From positions 1-64,000 of the forward strand of contig JASBTX010000007.1 in NCBI GenBank assembly GCA_030148225.1: DNA of 64,000 bases, given 5' to 3'. This DNA comes from Paracoccaceae bacterium. GTDB lineage: Bacteria > Pseudomonadota > Alphaproteobacteria > Rhodobacterales > Rhodobacteraceae. The stretch's first letter is position 1, and each line of letters starts with the position of its first letter. Shown here one piece after another: positions 54,597 to 64,000 of this stretch. The translations under genes were made by a program, and so were the position numbers. A model generated the notes under the pieces. That model did no database searches. It saw only the letters and a list, made by a program, of their open reading frames with translations, and was not told the DNA's origin.

Positions 54597-55829
54597 ATGA
54601 AACCATTGACCTGGCTTTCGGGTGCCTGCCTGGTTGCGGTGCTTGGGTTCACCGGCACGGCATGGGCACAGAATTCGCCTTTCAAGGCCAAGATCACGAT
54701 CAACAACCGCGCCATCACCTATTTCGAGATCGAGCAGCGCGCGCGGCTCAACACCGCTGTGCGGGCACCGGGTGATCCGTTCCGCGCCGCCGAGGACGCG
54801 CTGATCGACGAGCGCCTGCAACAGGAAGCCGCCGAGCGTTTCGGCATCACCGTCACTCAGGAAGAGGTCGAGGCGGGTGTCGCCGAATTCGCCACGCGCT
54901 TCAATCTGGAGCCCGCCCAGTTTTTCGAGGCGCTGGCGCAGGAAGGCGTTGACGCCGAAACCTTCATCGATTTCGTCCGCGCCGGTGTCACATGGCGGCA
55001 GGTGCTGCAAACCCGTTTTGGCCCGCGCGCACAGGTCACTGACGACGAGGTTGACCGCGCCATGCAGCTTGCCGCCAACGCCGGGGGCGCGCGCATTCTG
55101 CTGTCCGAGCTTGTGCTGCCGGCCCGCACGCCGGAAGAACGCGATGAATCGATGGCCCGCGCCCGCGCCCTGTCCGAGGAACTGACGAATTCACAGGCCT
55201 TCGAGGATGCCGCCCGCCGCCTGTCCTTTGCGCCCACGAATATATCGGGCGGCAAGCTGGACTGGATACCGCTGGCCAATCTGCCGCCCGCGTTTGTCAA
55301 TCTGCTGCTGACGCTGAAACCCGGTGAAACCTCCGAGCCGATTCCGTCGGGGCCGGGCATCTCGATCTATCAGGTGCGTGGCCTGCAGGAAGGTGCCGCG
55401 ACCGGTGCCAAGACGGTTGCCGTGGATTACGCGACGATACTGGTGCCGGGCGCAGGGACCGAGGCGGCACGAAAGGAACTGGCCCGTATCGATGCCTTTG
55501 CCGATACCTGTGACGATCTGTTCGGCTATGTCAAAAAGAACGGCACACCGAATTTCGACCGCGTGGTTCAGCCGATCGGGCAGGTTCCCAACGATATCGC
55601 CGTTGAACTGGCCCGGCTGGACGATAACGAGGTATCGACCGGGCTGGTGCGCATCGCCGACAATACGTCGATGCAGGTCTTTCTGATGTTGTGCGGCCGG
55701 ACGACGGAACTTGCCGAAGGCAGCCGCGAAGAAGTCCGCTCGGCGCTGGTCAATCAGCGCGTCACCTCTTATGCCGCGAGTTTTCTGGAAGAGCTGAAAG
55801 CCGATGCGATCATCATTTACGACAAATGA
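54597..55829 (+). CDS. surA: Periplasmic chaperone/peptidyl-prolyl isomerase SurA
   Basis: This 410-residue protein has a signal peptide (LGFTGTAWAQN), a SurA N-terminal chaperone domain (about 30-150) and one parvulin domain (about 165-275, ILLSELVLPARTPEER to SGGKLDWIPLANLP). The second parvulin domain seen in E. coli is not obvious; the C-terminal part is diverged. It assists folding of outer-membrane proteins such as LptD, whose gene precedes it by 14 bases. pdxA overlaps its stop by 4 bases. Confidence 0.9.
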   Translation: MKPLTWLSGACLVAVLGFTGTAWAQNSPFKAKITINNRAITYFEIEQRARLNTAVRAPGDPFRAAEDALIDERLQQEAAERFGITVTQEEVEAGVAEFATRFNLEPAQFFEALAQEGVDAETFIDFVRAGVTWRQVLQTRFGPRAQVTDDEVDRAMQLAANAGGARILLSELVLPARTPEERDESMARARALSEELTNSQAFEDAARRLSFAPTNISGGKLDWIPLANLPPAFVNLLLTLKPGETSEPIPSGPGISIYQVRGLQEGAATGAKTVAVDYATILVPGAGTEAARKELARIDAFADTCDDLFGYVKKNGTPNFDRVVQPIGQVPNDIAVELARLDDNEVSTGLVRIADNTSMQVFLMLCGRTTELAEGSREEVRSALVNQRVTSYAASFLEELKADAIIIYDK

Positions 55830-56809
55830 TCCCGCCCATCGCCCTGACAGCCGGTGAGCCGGCGGGCATCGGCCCAGAGATTACCGAGACCGCCTGGCAG
55901 GCATTGGGCAACACGGTGCCGTTTTTCTGGATCGGCGATCCCAGGCATCTGCCGGGTAGTGTTGCGCATGAGATCATCGATAACCCCGCCGATGCCATCG
56001 CCGTCGCGGATCATGCGCTGCCGGTGCTGGCGCATCCCTTTGGCGGCCCGCGCCGCCCGGGCCAGCTGGACCCGGCCAATGCAGCAGGCACCATCACCGC
56101 GATTGAAACCGCCGTTGCGCTGGTCCGCGCGGGCGAGGCATCGGCGGTTTGCACCAATCCCATTCACAAAAAGGCGCTGATGGATGGGGCCGGTTTCGCC
56201 TTTCCGGGCCATACAGAGTTTCTGGCGCATCTGGCCGGTGGTGCCCGCGTCGTGATGATGCTGAGCGCGCCCGCACTCAGGGTTGTGCCCGCCACCATCC
56301 ATATTCCGCTGCGCGATGTCGCCACCAGCCTGACACCCGACAGTCTGGAAGAGGTGATCCGCATCACCCATCAGGGTTTGCAGCGCGATTTCGGCATTGC
56401 CGATCCGCGTATCGCGATTGCCGGGCTGAACCCCCATGCCGGAGAGAACGGTGCCATGGGACAGGAAGAGGTTGAGTGGATGCGTGGCCGGATCGGTGCG
56501 CTGAGGGCCACGGGCATGCGGCTCAGCGGGCCGCATTCCGCCGATACGATGTTTCATGCCGCCGCCCGCACGGGTTATGACGCGGCGATCTGCATGTATC
56601 ACGATCAGGCGCTGATCCCGATCAAGACGCTGGATTTCGACCGGGGTGTGAACGTGACGCTGGGCCTGCCATTCATCCGCACTTCGCCCGATCACGGCAC
56701 GGCGCTTGATATCGCGGGACGGGGCCGGGCGCGTGCCCAAAGCCTGATCGAAGCGTTGAAAACCGCCCGGTTAATGGTCACGGCACGGGCGGCGCATGGC
56801 ACAGATTGA
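55826..56809 (+). CDS. pdxA: 4-hydroxythreonine-4-phosphate dehydrogenase
   Basis: This 327-residue enzyme acts in pyridoxal-5'-phosphate synthesis. Landmarks are [43 protein letters not shown] (read in pieces), [16 protein letters not shown], and the metal-site [20 protein letters not shown] and [13 protein letters not shown]. It is translationally coupled to surA (ATGA) and overlaps rsmA by 14 bases, an arrangement common in proteobacteria. Confidence 0.95.
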   Translation: MIPPIALTAGEPAGIGPEITETAWQALGNTVPFFWIGDPRHLPGSVAHEIIDNPADAIAVADHALPVLAHPFGGPRRPGQLDPANAAGTITAIETAVALVRAGEASAVCTNPIHKKALMDGAGFAFPGHTEFLAHLAGGARVVMMLSAPALRVVPATIHIPLRDVATSLTPDSLEEVIRITHQGLQRDFGIADPRIAIAGLNPHAGENGAMGQEEVEWMRGRIGALRATGMRLSGPHSADTMFHAAARTGYDAAICMYHDQALIPIKTLDFDRGVNVTLGLPFIRTSPDHGTALDIAGRGRARAQSLIEALKTARLMVTARAAHGTD

Positions 56810-57641
56810 CGGCCTGCCCCCTCTGCGCGCGGTCATCGCCGAACATGGCCTGTCGGCGCGCAAGTCGCTGGGCCAGAACTTCCTTCTGGATCTGAACCTG
56901 ACGGCCAAAATCGCGCGTCAGGCCGGTGATCTGACCGGTGCCGACATCCTCGAGATCGGGCCGGGCCCCGGCGGGCTGACCCGTGGATTGCTCGCCGAAG
57001 GCGCGCGCCGCGTACTTGCGGTGGAAAAGGATCGCCGCTGCCTGCCTGCGCTGGCAGCCATTGCAGATCATTATCCCGGGCGGCTCGAGATACTGGAAGC
57101 GGACGCGCTGGATGTCGATCCCGCGACCCGGCTTTCCCCGCCCGTCCGGGTGGTGGCCAACCTGCCCTATAACGTCGGCACGGAATTGCTGATCCGCTGG
57201 CTGACGCCGCCTGCCTGGCCGCCGTTCTGGCAGAGCCTGACGCTGATGTTCCAGCGCGAAGTAGCCGAACGCATCGTGGCCCCGCCCGGCAGCCGTGCCT
57301 ATGGACGGCTGTCGGTACTGGCGCAGTGGCGGGCCGAGGCCGCCATCGTGATGGACCTGCCGCCCGGCGCCTTTACACCGCCGCCCAAGGTTGCCTCGGC
57401 GGTGGTGCATCTGACGGCATTGCCCGAACCGCGTTTTGCTGCCGATGGCGCCGTATTGGCGCGGGTGACGGCAGCGGCGTTTGGTCAGCGGCGCAAGATG
57501 GTGCGCGCCAGCCTGAAACCGGTTCTGCGCGACACCGTCGCGGCGCTGGAGGCACTGGATATCGATCCGACCGCGCGGGCCGAAACACTGGGCATTGATG
57601 CGTTTTGCCGGATTGCCCGCCGGATTGCCGAAACCGGCTAG
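56796..57641 (+). CDS. rsmA: 16S rRNA dimethyladenosine transferase
   Basis: This 281-residue KsgA/Dim1 enzyme dimethylates two adjacent adenines near the 3' end of 16S rRNA. It has [10 protein letters not shown] at the start, SAM motif [15 protein letters not shown], and the catalytic NLPYNVGTE motif; the C-terminal domain carries [12 protein letters not shown]. Length and motif order are normal. It converges on the DUF4167 gene across a 50-base gap without a repeat copy. Confidence 0.96.
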   Translation: MAQIDGLPPLRAVIAEHGLSARKSLGQNFLLDLNLTAKIARQAGDLTGADILEIGPGPGGLTRGLLAEGARRVLAVEKDRRCLPALAAIADHYPGRLEILEADALDVDPATRLSPPVRVVANLPYNVGTELLIRWLTPPAWPPFWQSLTLMFQREVAERIVAPPGSRAYGRLSVLAQWRAEAAIVMDLPPGAFTPPPKVASAVVHLTALPEPRFAADGAVLARVTAAAFGQRRKMVRASLKPVLRDTVAALEALDIDPTARAETLGIDAFCRIARRIAETG

Positions 57642-57691
57642 GCAGAGCTGCCGCCGGGCCTTGGATCAGTCGGGTAACCCGTGGTCGGGTG

Positions 57692-58243
57692 CTACTCTGC
57701 CGCGGCGGGGCTTGACCCCTTGTCCGCGGCTTCACCGCCGCCGGATGCATCACCGTGTTCAGGCGCGGGCTTCTTGCTGCGGGACTGGGATTTGGGTTTT
57801 GCCTTGCCCTCTGGCGTTTCCACAAGGGCCGAGCCGCGCTCTTCCGGGGTCTCGATGATATCGGGCTGCTCGCCCGCACCTTCGGCTGCGGGCTGTGGGG
57901 CGTCATTCTCGTCCCGTGCCTGCTCTTCCCGGCGTTGCTGTTGCTGCTGGTTGCGCTCGCGCTGCTGCTGTTCCTGCTGCTCGCGCCGCGCCTCCATCTC
58001 TTTCTGTGCTTCGGCCAGCATGCGAATGTAATGCTCGGCATGCTGCTGGAAATTCTCGGCGGCGACCCTGTCATTGGACAGTTGCGCATCGCGGGTCAGT
58101 TGACCGTATTTGTCGATGATCTGCTGCGGGGTGCCGCGCACCTTACCCTCGGGACCCGAGCTGTCGAATACGCGATTGACGATATTTCCGACAGAACGAT
58201 TGCGGTTGTTCTTCGATCTCGATCGGTTTTTTGAGGATCTCAT
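57692..58243 (-). CDS. DUF4167 domain protein
   Basis: This 183-residue protein starts with the strongly conserved alphaproteobacterial head SVGNIVNRVFDSSGPEGKV and QIIDKYGQLTRDAQ, then a Gln/Glu/Arg-rich coiled-coil or disordered region (about 80-115) and a low-complexity acidic and basic tail. The basic head suggests RNA or ribosome binding; function is unknown. I use the ATG at 58243 (MRSSKNRSRSK) because the family begins there; an ATG at 58261 adds six residues. Confidence 0.88.
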   Translation of the reverse strand: MRSSKNRSRSKNNRNRSVGNIVNRVFDSSGPEGKVRGTPQQIIDKYGQLTRDAQLSNDRVAAENFQQHAEHYIRMLAEAQKEMEARREQQEQQQRERNQQQQQRREEQARDENDAPQPAAEGAGEQPDIIETPEERGSALVETPEGKAKPKSQSRSKKPAPEHGDASGGGEAADKGSSPAAAE

Positions 58244-58330
58244 ATATCTGTGTTCCGCCATTCTGGGCGTTTGTCTGACTAGGCCGTTGCGCGGGCGAAT
58301 ATATCAGACTTGATTGGGCTAAATCGATCG

Positions 58331-58347
58331 GGGTCCCGGCGGGACCC
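58331..58347. other. Hairpin downstream of prmC
   Basis: GGGTCCC/GGGACCC with a 3-base loop lies about 80 bases after the prmC stop and before the DUF4167 start. No T-run follows on either strand, so it is a weak terminator candidate or an mRNA-stabilising hairpin. Confidence 0.35.
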
Positions 58348-58428
58348 TGCGCATCTGCTGACTGTTTTACGTTTGCGCGCATCAGCGCACAAGTCAAAAA
58401 CACGTCACATGGATTGTTTTAGATTGGG

Positions 58429-59259
58429 TTACCGAATTGCAACAGACAAAACCCGATCGCGCCCGTCGAGATCAGGATGAACGGAAGGCGCATCAAACCC
58501 CGCCTCCCGTGCCAGCGCCATGACAGCCGCGCCCTGTGTCGCACCGATTTCCAGCAATGCCCGCCCGCCCGGGGCCAGAAAGCTGGCCAGGTCGGTCAGG
58601 ATCGCACGATAGGCCGCCAGACCACTCTCCTCAGCGACCAGCGCCTGTCGTGGCTCCCACAGCCGCAGTTCCGGAGCAAGGTGGCGGTACTCATCGGCCG
58701 AAATATAAGGCGGATTGGCAACCACCAGATCGAACCGGCCCGACACCGGTGCAAACCAGCTGCCCTGCAGCAGCGATACCCGGCCCCCGACCCCGAGCGC
58801 ATCCGCATTGATCCGCGCAACCTCCAAAGCGGCGGGCGAAATATCCACGCCCACGCCCGTTGCATCCGGCCGCGCGGCCATGAGTGACAACAGGATGGCC
58901 CCCGAGCCTGTGCCCAGATCGAGCACATGCCGAAACGGTGCCGCAAGCGCCAGTTCGACCAGCGTCTCGGTCTCGGGCCGGGGGTCCAGAACATCGGCGG
59001 TCACGGCGAACTCATGCGCATAGAAATCCCGCCGCCCGATGATATGCGATACTGGTTCGCGTTTGGCGCGGCGGGTGATGGCAAGGTCGAAACCGGCGCG
59101 ATCCGCGTCCGAGAGTGGCGTGTCCATCAGCGTGATCAGCATGGCCGGATCAACCCCCAGCACATGCGCCATCAGACGGCGCGCATCCCCCGCCGCCCCG
59201 TCAATCCCGGCCTGCGTCAGCCGGGAGGCCGCTGCCGTCAGCGCCGCCTGCACATTCAT
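58429..59259 (-). CDS. prmC: Release factor glutamine methyltransferase
   Basis: This 276-residue SAM enzyme methylates the glutamine of the GGQ motif in release factors. It has an N-terminal helical domain, the [11 protein letters not shown] block, motif [14 protein letters not shown] and the catalytic [13 protein letters not shown]. Its start overlaps the prfA stop by 4 bases, so the enzyme and its substrate are made from one transcript. Confidence 0.95.
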   Translation of the reverse strand: MNVQAALTAAASRLTQAGIDGAAGDARRLMAHVLGVDPAMLITLMDTPLSDADRAGFDLAITRRAKREPVSHIIGRRDFYAHEFAVTADVLDPRPETETLVELALAAPFRHVLDLGTGSGAILLSLMAARPDATGVGVDISPAALEVARINADALGVGGRVSLLQGSWFAPVSGRFDLVVANPPYISADEYRHLAPELRLWEPRQALVAEESGLAAYRAILTDLASFLAPGGRALLEIGATQGAAVMALAREAGFDAPSVHPDLDGRDRVLSVAIR

Positions 59260-60308
59260 GCCTCAAGCTGCGCCAGACGCCGGGCCTGATCATCCGCGAT
59301 CAGCCCGTCGATCACCTCGTCCAGGTCACCCTGCATCACCTGATCCAGCTTGTAGAGCGTCAGGTTGATGCGGTGATCGGTCATGCGACCCTGCGGGAAA
59401 TTATAGGTGCGCACGCGTTCGGAACGGTCGCCCGATCCGACCTGGCTCTTGCGGTCGGCGGCGCGTTCGTCATCCACCCGCTGGCGTTCGGCATCATAAA
59501 GCCGCGTTCTGAGAACCTGCATCGCGATCTCGCGGTTTCGGTGCTGCGATTTTTCGGAACTGGTGACCACGATACCCGTGGGCAGATGCGTGATCCTGAC
59601 GGCGGAATCGGTCGTGTTCACGTGCTGCCCGCCCGCGCCGGAGGCACGCATCGTGTCGATGCGGATATCCCCGGCGGGGATGTCGATATCCAGCTCTTCG
59701 GCCTCGGGCAGGACAGCGACGGTGGCGGCGGATGTGTGAATGCGCCCGCCCGATTCCGTCGTGGGCACACGCTGAACCCTGTGGACACCGCTCTCGAATT
59801 TCAGACGGGCAAAGACACCCTGCCCCTTGACGCTGGCGACCACCTCCTTGATGCCGCCCAGTTCCGTCTGGCTCTCCTCGAGAATGGCGAATGCCCAGCC
59901 GCGTGCCTCGGCATAGCGCTGATACATCCGCAGCAGATCACCGGCGAAAAGCGCCGCCTCCTCGCCACCCGTGCCGGGCCGTATCTCGATGATGGCGGGG
60001 CGGGCATCGGCGCTGTCGCGCGGCAACAGCGCCAGTCGAATCGAGGTTTCGGCCTCGGGCAGGCGCGCCTCGAGCGCGGGCAGTTCATCCTCGGCCAGTT
60101 CCCGCATCTCGGGATCGTCCAGCATCGCCCGGGCATCATCGATATCGGCAAGCAGCTGCCGAAAGGCGGCCACCTCGTCAGCGACGGGTTTCAGATCGGC
60201 ATATTCCTTTGAAATTTCTGCGATATCAGTGGTTTCGCCAGATGCGAGCCGCGCCTCGAGGAACTCGAAACGCTGGGTGATCTGATCCAGTTTATCCATG
60301 GGTACCAT
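59256..60308 (-). CDS. prfA: Peptide chain release factor 1
   Basis: This 350-residue factor recognises UAA and UAG. The PCRF domain covers about 60-180, and the catalytic GGQ lies in [19 protein letters not shown] near residue 227. RF1 is indicated by [13 protein letters not shown] and the [20 protein letters not shown] block. Two starts nine bases apart are possible (60308 and 60299); neither has a strong ribosome site, and many relatives begin MVP as here. prmC follows. Confidence 0.95.
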   Translation of the reverse strand: MVPMDKLDQITQRFEFLEARLASGETTDIAEISKEYADLKPVADEVAAFRQLLADIDDARAMLDDPEMRELAEDELPALEARLPEAETSIRLALLPRDSADARPAIIEIRPGTGGEEAALFAGDLLRMYQRYAEARGWAFAILEESQTELGGIKEVVASVKGQGVFARLKFESGVHRVQRVPTTESGGRIHTSAATVAVLPEAEELDIDIPAGDIRIDTMRASGAGGQHVNTTDSAVRITHLPTGIVVTSSEKSQHRNREIAMQVLRTRLYDAERQRVDDERAADRKSQVGSGDRSERVRTYNFPQGRMTDHRINLTLYKLDQVMQGDLDEVIDGLIADDQARRLAQLEA

Positions 60309-60372
60309 GGCGCGAATGGGTGGCCGATCCGAACCGGTTGGTCAAGGGCGGTAAATGTGATAAATTCCGGCC

Positions 60373-60675
60373 ATGCGCTGGATTATTGCCCTTTGTCTGA
60401 CCGCCCTGCCCGCCTTTGCCGATGTGCAAAGCGGCGACAAGGTAATCGAATGCTATTGCACCGACAGCCAGGGGGCGCGGGTCGATCTGGGCCAGACGAT
60501 ATGTCTTTTCGTGGATGGCCGCTCCTTTACCGCGCGCTGCGAAATGTCGCTGAATAACCCGACATGGCGCGATACCGGTCAGGGCTGCCTGTCATCTTCA
60601 TCCAAGATCAACATGCTGCAGAGCTTCGATCCCGCGCAGCCGCATCTGCCGATCACCCTGCCCTCATCGATCTAG
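60373..60675 (+). CDS. Small exported protein of unknown function
   Basis: This 100-residue protein has a short signal peptide (RWIIALCLTALPAFA). The mature 85 residues contain five cysteines (ECYCTDSQ, TICLFVDG, RCEMSL, GCLSSS), probably disulfide-linked in the periplasm. The pattern of short strands suggests a small beta-rich domain. No family recognised. It is divergent from prfA and converges on the ureohydrolase gene with a 10-base gap. Confidence 0.75.
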   Translation: MRWIIALCLTALPAFADVQSGDKVIECYCTDSQGARVDLGQTICLFVDGRSFTARCEMSLNNPTWRDTGQGCLSSSSKINMLQSFDPAQPHLPITLPSSI

Positions 60676-60685
60676 GATCAGTCCC

Positions 60686-61627
60686 CTAGCGATAGGGCAC
60701 ACCCGGCAAAATACACAGCAATTCGAAAAGCAGATTGGCCGCTGTCAGCGCTGTGTTGCCAGACGGATCATAGGGCGGAGAGACCTCGACCATGTCGCAA
60801 CCAACGATGTTGAGCCCGCGCAAACCCCTGATCAGCTCCATCGCCTGCGGTGTCGTCAGCCCGCCGATTTCGGGCGTGCCGGTACCCGGCGCATAGGCCG
60901 GGTCCAGACTGTCGATGTCATAGCTGATATAGACCGGGCTGTCGCCGATCTCTTTGAGGATGCGCGCCGCCAGACGCTTGGTTGATTTATGCCACAGCTC
61001 CTGCGCCTGAACCTGCCTAAACCCCCAGCCGGCGGCCTCGGTGAAATCATCGGCGCTGTAGCCGGTGCCGCGCAGCCCGATCTGATAGGTCTTTTCCGGA
61101 ATGATGAGCTTTTCCTCATAGGCGCGGCGAAAAACCGTGCCATGGGTTTCCTTTTCGCCGAACATCTCGTCATTCACATCGGCATGCGCATCAACGTGAA
61201 TAAGAGCGACCGGCCCGCTATCGGCGGCAATCGCCCTCAGCACCGGCAGCGTGATCGAGTGATCGCCGCCCATGGTCATCGGAATGACCTCATGGCCCAG
61301 AAGCGCGGTGTAATACTCCTGAATGATCTTGAGCGATGCCGCGAGGTTGAACGTATTGATCGCCACATCGCCGATATCGGCGCAGTGCAGCCCGTCAAAG
61401 GGCGCGGCCCCCGACTGGATATTGTAGGGGCGGATCATGGCACTTTCGGCGCGAATCTGTTTCGGGCCGAACCGCGTGCCCGACCGCCAGCTCGTGCCGT
61501 GATCCATCGGGATGCCGACAAAGGCCACATCGAGCCCCGACCCGTCCGTTGCCGCAGGCAGGCGCATGAATGTTCCCGGCCCGGCAAACCGGGCCAGATC
61601 ATTGCCGCTGATCGGTTGATTGGTCAT
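60686..61627 (-). CDS. Agmatinase-family ureohydrolase, second copy in the operon
   Basis: This 313-residue binuclear-manganese-type hydrolase splits urea from a guanidino compound such as agmatine, guanidinobutyrate or guanidinopropionate. Metal motifs are complete: MGGDHSITLP, HVDAHADVNDE and SYDIDSLDPAYAPGTGTPEIGG. The ATG at 61627 overlaps the preceding ureohydrolase stop (ATGA). Substrate cannot be told from motifs. A tandem, diverged paralogue precedes it, so the two may act on different substrates or as a hetero-oligomer. Confidence 0.9.
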   Translation of the reverse strand: MTNQPISGNDLARFAGPGTFMRLPAATDGSGLDVAFVGIPMDHGTSWRSGTRFGPKQIRAESAMIRPYNIQSGAAPFDGLHCADIGDVAINTFNLAASLKIIQEYYTALLGHEVIPMTMGGDHSITLPVLRAIAADSGPVALIHVDAHADVNDEMFGEKETHGTVFRRAYEEKLIIPEKTYQIGLRGTGYSADDFTEAAGWGFRQVQAQELWHKSTKRLAARILKEIGDSPVYISYDIDSLDPAYAPGTGTPEIGGLTTPQAMELIRGLRGLNIVGCDMVEVSPPYDPSGNTALTAANLLFELLCILPGVPYR

Positions 61628-62604
61628 GCCGCGCCCCCGCGCCGTTCTGCAAGGTTGTGGCAATAGAGACAGGCAATTTCAAAGGCGATATGCGCGCCGG
61701 CAATGGCAGTTGCGCCGGTCGTGTCATAGGCTGGCGCCACCTCGACCACGTCACCCCCCACGAGGTTGATACCCGCCAGATCACGCAGGATGATCCCGGC
61801 CTCGACGCTGCTCATCCCGCCCCAGACAGGCGTGCCGGTACCCGGTGCAAAGGCCGGGTCCAGCCCGTCGATATCAAAGCTCAGATAGGCCGGTCTGTCG
61901 CCGACGATCTCTTTGATCCGGGCTGCCACCGCGTGCGGCCCCATCAGATGCGCCTCGGGGGCCTCGATCACGGGAATGCGCGAATGGGCCGGGTTGTTCG
62001 TGCGAATGCCCACCTGCACCGAATGCTCGGCATCGATCAGCCCCAGTTTCATGGCCTTGTACATGCCCGTGCCGTGATCAACCCGCTCCAGATCGTCATC
62101 GACCCATGTGTCGGTATGGGCATCGAACTGGATCAGTGACACCGGCCCGAACCTGGCCGCGAAGGCCCGCAGGATGGGATAGGATATATAGTGATCCCCA
62201 CCCAGGCTGATCACGCCGACGTCGCGGTCCAGTATGGCCTTGATATGCGCCTCGAGGGTGCCCGGAAAATCCTGCACACGGGCATAGTCAAACGCCATGT
62301 CGCCATAATCGATCATGTCGAAATCGGTCAGCGGATTGACATCCCAGCCAAATGGCGGATCGCAGGGTTGCAGGCTGGAGGCTTCGCGGATGGCGCGCGG
62401 CCCGAAACGGGCGCCCGGGCGATGGGTCACCGCCTGATCAAAGGGAATGCCGGTGATCGCCAGATCGACACCGGTCAGATCCTTGGTATAGCTGCGGCGC
62501 ATGAACGAGGTCGCGCCGGCAAAGGCGTTTTCATAGGACTGGCCGCGATGCCCCTCGCGGGTGAATGCATCATCAACCAGATCGCGCGCGTCGTTCAGGG
62601 CCAT
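61624..62604 (-). CDS. Agmatinase-family ureohydrolase, first copy in the operon
   Basis: This 326-residue paralogue of the next gene has metal motifs LGGDHYISYP, QFDAHTDTWVDD and SFDIDGLDPAFAPGTGTPVWGG. It differs from its neighbour in substrate-loop regions, for example QFDAHTDTWVDD versus HVDAHADVNDE, and in a longer N-terminal segment (about 1-45). It lies 3 bases after the M20 amidohydrolase gene. Two guanidino hydrolases plus an amidohydrolase suggest use of arginine-derived nitrogen compounds. Confidence 0.9.
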   Translation of the reverse strand: MALNDARDLVDDAFTREGHRGQSYENAFAGATSFMRRSYTKDLTGVDLAITGIPFDQAVTHRPGARFGPRAIREASSLQPCDPPFGWDVNPLTDFDMIDYGDMAFDYARVQDFPGTLEAHIKAILDRDVGVISLGGDHYISYPILRAFAARFGPVSLIQFDAHTDTWVDDDLERVDHGTGMYKAMKLGLIDAEHSVQVGIRTNNPAHSRIPVIEAPEAHLMGPHAVAARIKEIVGDRPAYLSFDIDGLDPAFAPGTGTPVWGGMSSVEAGIILRDLAGINLVGGDVVEVAPAYDTTGATAIAGAHIAFEIACLYCHNLAERRGGAA

Positions 62605-62607
62605 AAG

Positions 62608-63771
62608 CTACTCCGCTGGCTGCGCGGTCTCGACGATCCGGGCAAAGAACGAAGCCCCGACCGGTGCGACCGCGTCGTTAAAATTATAGGCCGGATGATG
62701 CAGCCCCGGCCCGTCACCCTGCCCCAGAAACAGATAGGAACCGGGCCGCTCTTGCAGCATGTATGAGAAATCTTCGGCCCCCATCTCGCGCCCGTAATCA
62801 TCAAGCACGGTCGCCTCTCCGGCGACCTCGCGCGCGATCCGGCTGGCGAATGCGGTCTTTTCAGTGTCATTCACCGTAGGAGGATAGCCCGGCTGATAAT
62901 CAAGCCGCGCCTCGACGTCATAGGCGGCAGCCTGACCGGCAACAATCGCCGCCATGCGCTGCATCACCATCGATTGCACGGATGGTTCAAAGGACCGGAC
63001 GGTGCCGCAGATATAGGCCGTATCAGGCACGATATTATCCGCCGTGCCGGTATGTATCTGCGTCACGGAAATCACGAGGTCGTCACCGGTGACGTTGTTG
63101 CGGCTGGAGATGGACTGAATGGCCTGCACGATCCCGACGGCGGCGATGACCGGGTCGCGGGTTTCATGCGGCATCGCCCCGTGACCACCGGCACCCGTCA
63201 CATGGATTTCGAACGTGTCGGCGGCGGCCATGATCGGCCCCGGCGTCGTGTAAAAGCCGCCGGCCTCGAACCCCGGCGCGTTGTGCAGGGCATAGACCTC
63301 GGAAATATTGTACCTGTCCATGATGCCCTCGGCGCACATCACCCCGGCCCCGCCGCCACCCTCTTCTGCGGGCTGAAAGATCAGCGCGACAGTGCCTGTG
63401 AAATTGCGCGTCTCTGCCAGATATTTCGCCGCCCCCAAGAGCATGGTGGTATGCCCGTCATGGCCGCAGGCATGCATCTGCCCCGGATGGGTCGAGGCAT
63501 AGTCCAGCCCCGTCGCCTCGGTGATGGGCAGCGCGTCCATATCGGCCCTGAGCCCGATCACCGGCCCCGCGCCCTGCCCATGGATCAGCGCCACGATGCC
63601 CGTCTCGGCAATGCCCGTATCCAGCTGATCCACCCCGAAATCCTTTAGCTTTTCAGCCACGAACGCGGCGGTTTTGGGCAGGTCGAACTGAAGCTCGGGG
63701 ATGGTGTGCAGATATCTGCGCCATTCCGTCATCTCTTCGGCGAAACCGGCGATGCGATTGATGACGGGCAT
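62608..63771 (-). CDS. M20 family amidohydrolase
   Basis: This 387-residue metallo-hydrolase of the hippurate/N-acyl-amino-acid hydrolase group has GLRADMDALPITE, the metal-binding MHACGHDGHTTMLLGAA, FQPAEEGGGGA with the catalytic Glu, and a dimerisation domain insert (about 185-300). The ATG at 63771 has AGGAG 7 bases upstream and excludes a longer frame from 63825. It is first in the operon with the two ureohydrolases. Substrate is unknown; an N-acyl or N-carbamoyl amine fits the context. Confidence 0.9.
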   Translation of the reverse strand: MPVINRIAGFAEEMTEWRRYLHTIPELQFDLPKTAAFVAEKLKDFGVDQLDTGIAETGIVALIHGQGAGPVIGLRADMDALPITEATGLDYASTHPGQMHACGHDGHTTMLLGAAKYLAETRNFTGTVALIFQPAEEGGGGAGVMCAEGIMDRYNISEVYALHNAPGFEAGGFYTTPGPIMAAADTFEIHVTGAGGHGAMPHETRDPVIAAVGIVQAIQSISSRNNVTGDDLVISVTQIHTGTADNIVPDTAYICGTVRSFEPSVQSMVMQRMAAIVAGQAAAYDVEARLDYQPGYPPTVNDTEKTAFASRIAREVAGEATVLDDYGREMGAEDFSYMLQERPGSYLFLGQGDGPGLHHPAYNFNDAVAPVGASFFARIVETAQPAE

Positions 63772-63835
63772 GTGGACTCCTTGTTGAACAGAACGGATAG
63801 TCGCAACAGAGTTTCCGAATGACAAGGCGGGCGCA

Positions 63836-64000
63836 ATGAAAAATGCATCTGATGGACCGGTCCATGATCAGGCCGTTGATCCGGTTCACGATCCCGAGGG
63901 CGGGATGCCAAGACTGTTGGAAATCATGCGCCGCCTGCGCGATCCTGAAACGGGCTGCCCGTGGGATATCGAACAGGATTTCGCCTCGATCGCACCTTAC
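63836..64000 (+). CDS. mazG: MazG nucleoside triphosphate pyrophosphohydrolase (5' part only)
   Basis: An ATG at 63836 opens 55 codons to the window edge. Residues 27-55 contain LLEIMRRLRDPETGCPWD and QDFASIAPY, the unmistakable start of MazG, which hydrolyses non-canonical nucleoside triphosphates. The first 23 residues are a His/Asp/Pro-rich head not usual in the family. It is divergent from the M20 gene, with 64 bases between starts. Confidence 0.93.
   Translation, partial: MKNASDGPVHDQAVDPVHDPEGGMPRLLEIMRRLRDPETGCPWDIEQDFASIAPY

Overview
The window is about 64 kb of GC-rich, gene-dense chromosome. Gene content and order (usg, gyrA, trmFO, gluQ, DUF1127, IalB, the lptF-lptG-lptD-surA-pdxA-rsmA run, DUF4167, an inositol cluster and a sulfopyruvate decarboxylase pair) point to an alphaproteobacterium of the order Rhodobacterales (Rhodobacter/Roseobacter lineage). 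Genus cannot be fixed by eye. I see no phage, insertion sequence, CRISPR array, rRNA or tRNA.

Layout. (1) 1-13 kb is housekeeping: partial usg, gyrA, trmFO, a methyltransferase, gluQ, a DUF1127 protein, an OmpR/SARP-like TPR regulator, hisI, an Fe-S scaffold-like protein, a phosphoesterase, a CorC/HlyC-type membrane protein and a HerA-like ATPase. (2) 13-18 kb holds a 527-base intergenic region with two candidate small RNAs, an IalB-like secreted protein, an lpxD-acpP-fabF-type trio for an envelope lipid, and a Tat-exported M15 peptidase. (3) 18-21 kb is a three-gene valine-catabolism operon. (4) 21-28 kb has secreted or membrane proteins of unknown function, including a tandem of a phosphodiester-glycosidase-like and a formylglycine-generating-enzyme-like protein, plus a Sel1-repeat protein and an EamA permease. 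(5) 28-42 kb is a complete-looking myo-inositol uptake and catabolism regulon: TIM-barrel isomerase, ABC importer, three Gfo/Idh dehydrogenases, IolE, IolD, IolC, IolB and a LacI-family regulator. Three near-perfect operators of form TTGCAAC[CG][CG]GTTGCAA sit before the regulator and before both transcription blocks. (6) 42-48 kb has a class III aminotransferase, a LysR regulator, a ComD/ComE sulfopyruvate decarboxylase pair with an FMN hydroxy-acid dehydrogenase, a monophosphatase and an FMN reductase. (7) 48-64 kb is housekeeping again: pepA-holC, the LPS export and outer-membrane run, prfA-prmC, an operon of an M20 amidohydrolase with two tandem ureohydrolases, and the start of mazG.

How the genes work together. 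Inositol enters through the 29.4-32.4 kb importer and is oxidised, dehydrated, hydrolysed, isomerised and phosphorylated by the iol enzymes. The last two steps (aldolase and methylmalonate-semialdehyde dehydrogenase) are not in the window. The same dehydrogenase would also finish the valine pathway, so one distant gene may serve both. The ComDE group suggests sulfonate metabolism (sulfolactate, sulfopyruvate, sulfoacetaldehyde).

The observations I consider most likely to be new are: a dispersed intergenic repeat with a conserved TTCATTGTTC...AATACCT core followed by hairpins, present at all four convergent gene junctions with room for it; a candidate small RNA carrying an exposed CCUCCUU anti-Shine-Dalgarno segment; and the mapped inositol operator set.
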